A DNA stretch of 64,000 nucleotides from JBCCCJ01 sp039029315. GTDB taxonomy: Bacteria > Bacteroidota > Bacteroidia > J057. This document shows, piece by piece, positions 1 to 7,245 of this stretch. The DNA is taken from positions 1 to 64,000 of the forward strand of contig JBCCGK010000032.1 of assembly GCA_039029315.1 (NCBI GenBank), written 5' to 3'. The stretch's first letter is position 1. Each line of letters opens with the position of its first letter. Position numbers and translations under genes: made by a program. The notes beneath the pieces are model-generated. The model saw nothing but the letters and a program-made list of their open reading frames with translations. It was not told the origin of the DNA and ran no database searches.

Positions 1-169
1 AAGTTGCGCAAAAACCGCCAAAATTCTAAGCCCAACTCACAAATCCGCCCCAGTTCACCGAATTTTGGGGGCCAGCTCGCCTAAACTGATAAAAGTGTAT
101 GAAAGAAATTTGAATTCCCATTTTGGCCAAAGTCAAACTTATAGATAGGATATCTTTGTTCAGTTTTTG

Positions 170-829
170 TCACAAAGTTCGCATGACAATAGATATGGCA
201 AGCATGGTAATTCCGCATCCAGCCAGAACAATGTAGGCAATCCATCGAATGTCCTTCAGTTCCCTTCCTTCTTTTAAGATCAGATTACGAAAGTCAGCCG
301 AAACCAGAGCAAGAATGGCACCGCCCATGAGGAGACCACATCCTGTCATCACGCCGGGTCCAAGAGGGATGGTTCCTTCTGGATGTGAGACAAAGCGGAA
401 TATATCTATCATGAAGGACAACATCCAAATGCCTGCAATGGCCAGGACTGCCAGAACTTTCAAGGGGAATCCTCCTTGCTGTTGGCGGGCCAGAATTTCC
501 TGATCTTCTTTGGTCAAAGTAGAAGATACGCCATCCATAAATCCGGTCTCTCTGATTTTCTGGATCATGGATTCGGGATTCTGAAAACTCCAAAAGATCA
601 TTTTGGGTTTATAAGTCTTTACCCGGTGAACAATCTTGATTCCCTGGCCAAGTACAGGAATTTGGACATAGGGCTGGATGGAAATCACATCTTCAGGACG
701 GAATGAAAAACTTCCAATGACCGCCGCCCTAAGCTCAAGACGTGTTGGGGTAACGGTCAACTTGGCCAAAGGCATAGATGCATTAAGCCTTCCGACTCTT
801 GCTCCTCCCGTGAATGTCAGTTCCTTCAT
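170..829 (-). CDS. Hypothetical membrane protein with PH-like N-terminal region
   Basis: I do not recognise a named family. The 219-residue product has a soluble, beta-rich N-terminal part (about residues 1-98) whose pattern of short strands followed by a closing helix resembles bacterial PH-like (bPH) domains. Three hydrophobic segments follow, at about 121-147, 157-178 and 194-216, so the protein is probably an inner-membrane protein with the PH-like part in the cytoplasm. The start is the ATG at 829. It lies 72 bp downstream of crtZ on the same strand and could be read from the carotenoid operon, but nothing in the protein links it to pigments. The PH-like call is an inference from sequence pattern only. 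Confidence 0.6.
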   Translation of the reverse strand: MKELTFTGGARVGRLNASMPLAKLTVTPTRLELRAAVIGSFSFRPEDVISIQPYVQIPVLGQGIKIVHRVKTYKPKMIFWSFQNPESMIQKIRETGFMDGVSSTLTKEDQEILARQQQGGFPLKVLAVLAIAGIWMLSFMIDIFRFVSHPEGTIPLGPGVMTGCGLLMGGAILALVSADFRNLILKEGRELKDIRWIAYIVLAGCGITMLAISIVMRTL

Positions 830-901
830 TGTTGATTCTTATTAATGAAGGGAAAATACAATTTTATTTTCACAGAGGCAGACAATTCAGAGAATAGGCC
901 T

Positions 902-1381
902 TCACTTGCGGGATTGAGCGGCAATCATCTTCCTGGCTTCTCTCATATATTTGAAGGGAACGAGCAACATCCCGAAACATTCTCCCTCTTCTTTGCCCAA
1001 GTGTTTGTGGTGAACCTTGTGGGCCTTTCTAAGTGCTCTAAAATATGCAGAATCCGTATTTCTGAACCATTTGAATCGCTGATGAATGAAGACATCATGA
1101 ACCAGGAAATAGGCAAGTCCATATACAGCGATCCCAACGCCTATACAGAACCGCATATCAAATCCAGCTTGGGCGCCAAAAAATGATAGCAGAAAGCTTG
1201 GAATAGCAAAAATCAGGAAGAAGGCATCATTTTTTTCAAAAAAGCCTGGTTCATGGACATGATGATCCTCATGCAAATACCATAAAAATCCGTGCATGAT
1301 ATATTTATGTGCAAACCAGGCAACAAATTCCATGAAGAGGAAGGTCCCTATGACATAAATGATTGGCAATAGGATACTCAT
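902..1381 (-). CDS. crtZ: Beta-carotene hydroxylase (CrtZ, fatty acid hydroxylase superfamily)
   Basis: Membrane di-iron hydroxylase that adds 3-hydroxyl groups to the beta-ionone rings of beta-carotene, giving zeaxanthin-type xanthophylls. The 159-residue length fits bacterial CrtZ. The His clusters expected to bind the two irons are visible: HKYIMH (25-30), HEDHHVH (37-43), HDVFIH (95-100) and HKVHHKH (121-127). Hydrophobic segments lie at the N-terminus, about 52-69 and about 78-95. Its ATG overlaps the idi stop codon (ATGA), so the two are translationally coupled. It is the last gene of crtI-crtB-idi-crtZ. A cyclised substrate is needed, yet no lycopene cyclase gene is in the window; it must be elsewhere. 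Confidence 0.93.
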   Translation of the reverse strand: MSILLPIIYVIGTFLFMEFVAWFAHKYIMHGFLWYLHEDHHVHEPGFFEKNDAFFLIFAIPSFLLSFFGAQAGFDMRFCIGVGIAVYGLAYFLVHDVFIHQRFKWFRNTDSAYFRALRKAHKVHHKHLGKEEGECFGMLLVPFKYMREARKMIAAQSRK

Positions 1382-1908
1382 TGTTGTTTCAGCTTATTGG
1401 AATGTTGCATCAATTTTTCAAAAGCGATCCTGAACCAGACCGTATAGTCCTGGGGCTGCTGTTTGAGTTGAGCCTGTATGTACTCCAGGGAAACAAACTT
1501 CCAGGCAGCTACTTCACTGGGTTCTGGTCTGGGTTCACCATCAAATTCTCCAACGAATACATGATCGAGTTCATGTTCCGTCAGCCCATTGTCGAATTCA
1601 GTTTGATAAATAAAACTAAAAGATGGGTTCAGGCTACAATGAAAGCCCATTTCTTCCATCAAGCGACGATCCGCAGCTTCCTGTACTGATTCTCCCGGTC
1701 TGGGGTGGCTACAACAGGCATTGGTCCACAAACCTCCAGAGTGATACTTTTCGAAAGCTCTCTGGTGCAGCAGCATATTGTCCTGCTGATCAAAAATAAA
1801 GACAGAAAAAGCACGATGAAGAAGGCCTTCTCTATGCGCCTGCATTTTTTCCATCACACCAACCTCCTGATCTTGATTGTCTACCAATATGACGAGTTCT
1901 TCTTTCAC
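1378..1908 (-). CDS. idi: Isopentenyl-diphosphate delta-isomerase, type I
   Basis: Interconverts IPP and DMAPP, feeding prenyl units into carotenoid synthesis. This is a Nudix-fold type I enzyme of 176 residues, the usual bacterial size. The catalytic-Cys motif reads TNACCSHP (62-69), where most homologues have NTCCSHP, and the catalytic-Glu region reads TEHELDHVF (110-118). The Nudix-like helix RRLMEEMGF (81-89) follows. The start codon is GTG at 1908, four bases after the crtB stop codon. Being inside the crt cluster suggests it is a pathway-dedicated copy, and it is co-transcribed with crtB and crtZ. Confidence 0.93.
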   Translation of the reverse strand: MKEELVILVDNQDQEVGVMEKMQAHREGLLHRAFSVFIFDQQDNMLLHQRAFEKYHSGGLWTNACCSHPRPGESVQEAADRRLMEEMGFHCSLNPSFSFIYQTEFDNGLTEHELDHVFVGEFDGEPRPEPSEVAAWKFVSLEYIQAQLKQQPQDYTVWFRIAFEKLMQHSNKLKQQ

Positions 1909-1912
1909 GGGC

Positions 1913-2749
1913 CTAAATTAAGTGTAATCTGTGTTTGATAAATGATCTAACAAACAAGGCATATTTTTGTTCATTGGGAATCCTGATTCTCTCGGTCAGG
2001 ATCTGAGCAGAGGGTGTTTGTTTGATTTTCTTAAACAGACTCAAATAATACCTGTAAGCAACGTAAACTCCAAATCTGGATTTTGCTGGAAGTTGTTTGA
2101 TTCCCAAATATCCTTGATAGAAGTCCTCTCGGATTTCTCTCTCAATGCTTGCCTTTGTGGTCTCATCGAATCGTGTCATGTCGACATTGGGGAAGTAGGT
2201 TCTTCCCAATCCCTGAAAATCGGCCTTCATATCTCGAAGAAAATTGATCTTCTGGAAAGCAGCCCCCAACTTCATCGCATAGGGCTTGAGCATTTCATAC
2301 AATTCAGTATCTCCGTCTGTGAATACCCGAAGACACATCAGGCCAACAACTTCCGCAGACCCCAGGATATAGGATTCATATTCCTCCCTTGTATAGGTCT
2401 GCTCATACAAATCCATCTCCATACTCTTCAAGAAAGTCTCGATCAGGTAGGGTTCAATCTTGTACTCTCGTACTGCAAACTGGAAGCTATTGAGAATAGG
2501 GTTGAGACTGATTCCATCTTCAATCGCGGCATAGGTATCATGCGTCAATTTTTCCAGCAATTTGGCTTTGTCATACTCATGAAATGAGTCTACAATTTCA
2601 TCTGCCAATCGGACAAATCCATAAATGGCATAGATAGGCTTGCGGAAGTCCTCGTGTAGCAGTCGAATTCCAATCGAGAATGAGGTACTGTATTTGTTTG
2701 TGGTGAGTTTGCTGCATCGTGCAGACAGACTGTCAAATAGTTCTTTCAT
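1913..2749 (-). CDS. crtB: Phytoene synthase
   Basis: Joins two geranylgeranyl diphosphates head to head to make phytoene, the first committed step of carotenoid synthesis. The 278-residue protein carries both Asp-rich motifs of the squalene/phytoene synthase family: RLADEIVDSF (47-56, Asp50 and Asp54) and NFLRDMKADFQGLGRTYFP (169-187, Asp173 and Asp177), which bind Mg-diphosphate. The start is ATG at 2749, 35 bp after the crtI stop, and the stop is 4 bp before the idi GTG, so the operon is tight. No fusion or truncation is seen. Confidence 0.95.
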   Translation of the reverse strand: MKELFDSLSARCSKLTTNKYSTSFSIGIRLLHEDFRKPIYAIYGFVRLADEIVDSFHEYDKAKLLEKLTHDTYAAIEDGISLNPILNSFQFAVREYKIEPYLIETFLKSMEMDLYEQTYTREEYESYILGSAEVVGLMCLRVFTDGDTELYEMLKPYAMKLGAAFQKINFLRDMKADFQGLGRTYFPNVDMTRFDETTKASIEREIREDFYQGYLGIKQLPAKSRFGVYVAYRYYLSLFKKIKQTPSAQILTERIRIPNEQKYALFVRSFIKHRLHLI

Positions 2750-2784
2750 AACAGTTCGATTCCAAATAAAATAGTTGTAGAGGA

Positions 2785-4257
2785 TTAAGAGAAGGTCTTC
2801 ATGATTTCACTTGCTGCCACCTGCCCTGATATGATCGCTGGCGGAACCCCAGGGCCTGGCACTGTCAATTGACCTGTATAAAAGAGATTGTTAACTTTTT
2901 TGCTTCTGAGTGAAGGTTTGAGGATGGCCGTCTGTCTTAGCGTATTGGCCAATCCATAGGCATTGCCCTTGTAGGCATGGTAATCTGATGTAAAGTCCTT
3001 GTGGGCATAGCTCCGTTTGTAGATGATATGATCTTTGATCGATGTTCCTAATTTTTCTTCCAGGCGAGCGATCATTAAGTCAAAATACTGTTCTCGGATG
3101 GCTTCAGTATCTTCCAGATCTGGTGCGACTGGCATCAGCAAAAACAGATTCTCATGTCCTTCAGGTGCTACACTCTTATCTGTGATGGACGGGGCACAGA
3201 CATAGAACAAGGGTTCGTCAGGCCATTGGGGAGATTGGTAGATTTGATGCGCGTGCTTGCCAAAATCCCTGTCAAAAAAGAGATTGTGATGTTTCAAGCC
3301 CTCCAGTTTTTTGTTGATTCCCAAATAGAAGATGAGAGAAGAAGGCGCCATGACCTTTTTGTCCCAATAAGATTCAGAATAGGATCTACTTTCCTCCGGC
3401 AGTAGGTTGGCCTCCACATGATGATAATCGGCTCCGGAAATCACCACATCTGCTTCATGAATCTCCCCATTGATGATGACTTGCTTCACTCGATGGTTTG
3501 CGGTTTCGATTTTCTCTACAGTTGCCCCAGTGAAAAACTCTACTCCCTGCTCTACGCAAACAGCTTTCATCCCCTCGACGATCTTATGCATGCCGCCCAT
3601 TGGATACCAGGTCCCTAATTCCAGGTCTGCATAATTCATCAGACTGTATAAGGCTGGGGTATTTTGTGGAATGGCACCCAGGAATAATATGGGGAATTCC
3701 AGGATTCGCAGGATTCGGTCATCCTGAAAATATTTGCGCACATATCGATGGAAGGATTTGAATAAATCCAGTTTAAATATGCCCTTCATCACGCGCCAGT
3801 CAACAAATTCCAGGAGAGATTGTCCGGGTTTATAGACCAAATCCTTGATGCCGACCTCATACTTGTATTGTCCTTCATCGAGAAATTTTTGGATTGCCTT
3901 CCCGCTTCCTTCTTCAAATGCCTCAAACATCTGCTTGAGTTCTGCGACGCTGGAAGGCACATCCACCGTTTGATTGTTCTCAAAATAGACACGATAGGAG
4001 GGAGACAAGCGAATCAACTCATAATAGTCACTGGCTTGTTTGCCAAATCGCTCAAAGAATGTCTCAAAGACATCTGGCATCCAATACCAACTCGGTCCCA
4101 TATCAAAGGTAAATCCCTGGGCCTTAAACTGACGTGCTCGACCGCCAATCTGATTGTTTTTTTCAAAAACCCGTACATCATAGCCTTCCTGAGCCAAACA
4201 TGCTGCTGCTGAGAGACTCGAAAAACCAGAACCGATGATCAATACAGACTTTGCCAA
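2785..4257 (-). CDS. crtI: Phytoene desaturase
   Basis: FAD-dependent desaturase that converts phytoene to lycopene, probably membrane-associated. The N-terminal Rossmann motif IIGSGFSSLSAAACLAQEG is followed by the FAD-contact ENNQIGGRA-like segment, and the C-terminal FAD motif FYTGQLTVPGPGVPPAIISG matches the CrtI signature. The open frame continues upstream to a TTG at 4299 but contains no in-frame ATG. I chose the TTG at 4257 because it gives an N-terminus starting MAKSVLIIGSGF, the family-typical distance to the dinucleotide-binding glycine motif, and a 490-residue protein. The 42 bp above it form an AT-rich palindrome region that looks regulatory. First gene of the operon crtI-crtB-idi-crtZ. 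Confidence 0.94.
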   Translation of the reverse strand: MAKSVLIIGSGFSSLSAAACLAQEGYDVRVFEKNNQIGGRARQFKAQGFTFDMGPSWYWMPDVFETFFERFGKQASDYYELIRLSPSYRVYFENNQTVDVPSSVAELKQMFEAFEEGSGKAIQKFLDEGQYKYEVGIKDLVYKPGQSLLEFVDWRVMKGIFKLDLFKSFHRYVRKYFQDDRILRILEFPILFLGAIPQNTPALYSLMNYADLELGTWYPMGGMHKIVEGMKAVCVEQGVEFFTGATVEKIETANHRVKQVIINGEIHEADVVISGADYHHVEANLLPEESRSYSESYWDKKVMAPSSLIFYLGINKKLEGLKHHNLFFDRDFGKHAHQIYQSPQWPDEPLFYVCAPSITDKSVAPEGHENLFLLMPVAPDLEDTEAIREQYFDLMIARLEEKLGTSIKDHIIYKRSYAHKDFTSDYHAYKGNAYGLANTLRQTAILKPSLRSKKVNNLFYTGQLTVPGPGVPPAIISGQVAASEIMKTFS

Positions 4258-4265
4258 TGAATGAT

Positions 4266-4283
4266 TTTGTTTAATTGTACAAA
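4266..4283. promoter_or_regulatory. Candidate operator upstream of crtI
   Basis: TTTGTTTAATTGTACAAA is an 18-bp imperfect palindrome (7 of 9 positions pair) just upstream of the preferred crtI start, in a run of AT-rich sequence with further AACAAA/TTGTTT half-sites up to about 4320. The position suits a repressor or light/MerR-type regulator of the carotenoid operon, but no regulator gene is present nearby and the assignment is inference only. Confidence 0.3.
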
Positions 4284-4517
4284 CACAATCATTTAACAAA
4301 CTATCATTTAAATTGTTTTGTCACATTGCAGGATTTGTTGAGTCTCATCCGTCAAAAATGGAAAGAGGATTGAACAAAGCTGTAAGTAATTTAAGAAAAA
4401 GCCCTCATTATCAAAAACTTTCATTTCAAGTCTTTGATTTTTTGAATCAAAAAGCAAGTTAGTTTTGTACTGACTTTTTTGATGATTTTTTAAACAAAAC
4501 CATGCCTATGCACCGAG

Positions 4518-7070
4518 TCAATCATATCCATAGTACAGATAAAGTGCGCCATAGGTCCAGTTGGGTCCTTTTAGCCCAGGAAAATTAAAACGATCCATCA
4601 TCAAGGCGATGTAGGGAGCAGGATACCCTTCAGGAAGTGCCAAAACATTGGGCCACACTCTGGTCCGGGAGCTTTCATTCCAGGGAGGCAGATCCATACT
4701 CAGGGTCCCAACTTCTTTCAGATCCGGATAGGTATAGATAAAAATGTTACGCTCGCTACTTCCAGAAAAACAAAACCACTGTCTGCCAATCTGATGCATA
4801 GAGGTTCCAGTAGAATTGTGGCTAACGGGCCCTGCAATGCGCTGATAATTGGCATCCCATTGATCGGACTCCATCATCACTGCCTTGTATCCATCCAGAT
4901 TCTCACACGTTAGCAGTCTCCATTTTTTCGCTTCCCTGTCATACCGAATATGCGAATCCTCAATATCTCCCACAATCCCCATTGGTCTGGCCCGCATAAC
5001 AGAAAATCCAAATCTAGGGTCTCGCTTGCTTTCTACTGCCAAAATCTGCTTTTCTTCCTTATCGGGAAAGGCAAAGGCGCTAAATCCTGTTGTCAAGCCC
5101 TTCCACATTTTCCTCTCATCGTCATAAAAAATATGAGAGGAAATTTCATTCCTCAACAGACCATCTCCCCGATCAAATACAATGATCCCCTCCAGTCGAA
5201 CATCAAAAACGGAAGGACTCATGCTAAATACGCCCTGTATATGATGCGGCAAAGCTCTTCCTCGAATAGACATGGTATACCACAGTCTCCCCTGATCTAT
5301 CAATGGGCTTCCGTCTTGTAGGGTAATGGCTCGAATATCAGCTTGTCCCAGACCCGTTGAGAGGATGGATTCTACCTTTCGGATTCCTACTCTCCCTTTT
5401 TTTAACACCACATACAAGTTGGACTGAAACGTTTGTAGATAGTGTTTCTCCCGAATATCCATATGGGGGGCTATGTCTGTCTGTCCGAGTACTACCGGCA
5501 GGCCTCCGGTTTGAGCCAAAACAGTCATCCCGCTTCCATAACATTGCAGAATCATTGTCCGACCTGCCAAATTGTGATAATTGGAATCCACAGTCATGAT
5601 GGACTTGTCAACCAGCAATTCTCCCTCCTGGATAATTTTGAGCCTGAGGTCCATCAATTTGTTTTCCACATAGTCTATCGCAACGATCAGGCGGTTTTGT
5701 TTGTTCTGATCCGCAAACTCAAATCCAACAGAGCCTTCTCCAAAAAAGCCGCCGGATTCCAACGTATAGGTGGCAAATGGATTAAATCCTCCAAACCAGG
5801 TGCTTGACTCTATTCGTTGATTTTCCTCCGATTCGAATATGAGGTGCCGTCCACTGGTTTTGATGGAAGGAGAACTCTCTGAATACAGATGGGTGGGATG
5901 CATGGCGGAAAGCCCAATGACATTGGCAGGATCCAACTCTGCCAGGGGAATTGCCTGATTAGGATCAAAAATAAGCCGCTTTACCCCCTGCCTGACAAAA
6001 CGAATGTCTTTGGGGTTGATCTGGGGCTTGGGCATGGCTTGCATCAGATATTCCCACAATTGCTTATCAAAGCCTTTTTCAGTTCTATTCCCCAAACGAA
6101 CCACCACCAAATCAAGACTGGGGACAAGGAAGACATATCGATTCAGGAGACCATTCATACTGATCATATCCGCCGGTGCTGCCGGAATTCTCTGTCGATT
6201 GGTATTCAGCCAATAGAGCAAGCCATAGGAAGGATTCATCTGCTGAGAGGGGCGAAGCGCTTTTGCAATGAAATCTGGATTGCCAATGATGTCCTCCTTC
6301 CCCCACTTTCCCTGATGCTGAATCAATAAGGCCAATCTCGCCAGGTCCCTTGCTGTGGCCAAATATCCATTCGGATTGTCAAAACCTTCTGGCCGCCTTG
6401 CCCAATAACTATCCTGTATGCCAATCGCATCTGTCAACCAATCCTTGGTAAGTTCCCGGATCGGCTGTTTTCCAACCTTTTCCAATACATCTATCAATAT
6501 GCTATAGGCCTTGGTATTATACGCCCACTTGCTCCCAGCAGGAACCAAATAGGTCAGATCATTGGCCAAGCCGCTTGTCATACTCAGCAAATGATCAATG
6601 GTAATGCTTCTTTCTTCCTCCTTCGTGCTGTTGGACCAAGCGTTCCCCAAATAGGTGCTGACTGAAGAAGATCGCTTCAACAATCCTTTTTGGATGGCTT
6701 GCGCAATCAGAAGTGAAACCACACTTTTTTGGATAGAGGCCACATCTTCAATGAAACCCGTTTCGGTCTTAACAGATAAGGCTCCAAAGGCATTTTTTTT
6801 CCTTTCCTCTTCTATATTCCAGAATTTCTCTGCGAGGATTTTCCCATTCTGTATAATCAAGAGTCCTGATGAGGTTTGATTCTCACAATAGCTAATTACT
6901 CGCTCCAGGCCTTCCTGCTCCCAGCCTGCATATTGTGGCGAGAGGGTTTGCCATTCTCCCTCTATCGGGGGAAAATAGGAAGATTGGGAGAAAAGGCTTC
7001 CAGCAACTGAAAAATGAATACATTCTCCTGCTAAAAAAATCACAAGAATAAGTCGGAATGTGTGGTTCAT
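4518..7070 (-). CDS. Secreted serine hydrolase (beta-lactamase family) with long C-terminal extension
   Basis: The N-terminal half is a class C beta-lactamase/penicillin-binding-protein-type serine hydrolase. SIQK (112-115) is the SxxK catalytic motif and YNT at 184 the Tyr-Asn motif; family members include esterases and D-amino-acid peptidases, so the substrate cannot be told. The N-terminus (residues 5-24) is a signal peptide. At 850 residues it is more than twice the length of a simple family member. A middle beta-rich region (about 400-560) and a C-terminal region (about 570-850) with repeated short strands resembling a five-bladed glycosidase-type propeller follow. The C-terminal identity is a guess. 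It stands alone, 200 bp upstream of crtI on the same strand. Confidence 0.8.
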   Translation of the reverse strand: MNHTFRLILVIFLAGECIHFSVAGSLFSQSSYFPPIEGEWQTLSPQYAGWEQEGLERVISYCENQTSSGLLIIQNGKILAEKFWNIEEERKKNAFGALSVKTETGFIEDVASIQKSVVSLLIAQAIQKGLLKRSSSVSTYLGNAWSNSTKEEERSITIDHLLSMTSGLANDLTYLVPAGSKWAYNTKAYSILIDVLEKVGKQPIRELTKDWLTDAIGIQDSYWARRPEGFDNPNGYLATARDLARLALLIQHQGKWGKEDIIGNPDFIAKALRPSQQMNPSYGLLYWLNTNRQRIPAAPADMISMNGLLNRYVFLVPSLDLVVVRLGNRTEKGFDKQLWEYLMQAMPKPQINPKDIRFVRQGVKRLIFDPNQAIPLAELDPANVIGLSAMHPTHLYSESSPSIKTSGRHLIFESEENQRIESSTWFGGFNPFATYTLESGGFFGEGSVGFEFADQNKQNRLIVAIDYVENKLMDLRLKIIQEGELLVDKSIMTVDSNYHNLAGRTMILQCYGSGMTVLAQTGGLPVVLGQTDIAPHMDIREKHYLQTFQSNLYVVLKKGRVGIRKVESILSTGLGQADIRAITLQDGSPLIDQGRLWYTMSIRGRALPHHIQGVFSMSPSVFDVRLEGIIVFDRGDGLLRNEISSHIFYDDERKMWKGLTTGFSAFAFPDKEEKQILAVESKRDPRFGFSVMRARPMGIVGDIEDSHIRYDREAKKWRLLTCENLDGYKAVMMESDQWDANYQRIAGPVSHNSTGTSMHQIGRQWFCFSGSSERNIFIYTYPDLKEVGTLSMDLPPWNESSRTRVWPNVLALPEGYPAPYIALMMDRFNFPGLKGPNWTYGALYLYYGYD

Positions 7071-7155
7071 AATGTCCGAATCTTTTCCTAAAGAAAGCAG
7101 AAAAGTACGGAAAATGGGACATGAGCAGAAAAAACTATGGTTCTTTGATAAAAAG

Positions 7156-7192
7156 ATGCAGGAACCTCAACCGAAGGCCGAAGTCCCTGCAT
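7156..7192 (-). terminator. Rho-independent terminator after the PKD-repeat gene
   Basis: On the minus strand the arms ATGCAGG and CCTGCAT pair around a G/C-rich interior that can itself fold (CTTCGGCC...), and the hairpin is followed at once by CTTTTT. It lies about 55 bp past the stop codon of the gene ending at 7246 and before the next minus-strand gene (start 7070). Confidence 0.6.
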
Positions 7193-7245
7193 ATGGTCAA
7201 AGGATCTTCAAATCTGATTATTCCTTTGACGGGTTTTGCTGGTTT

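Noticed and set aside
4433..4451. TTTGATT/AATCAAA stem upstream of crtI as a terminator of the serine hydrolase gene
   Set aside because: A short A/T-only stem with a loop of five and no T-run after it; too weak to list as a feature.
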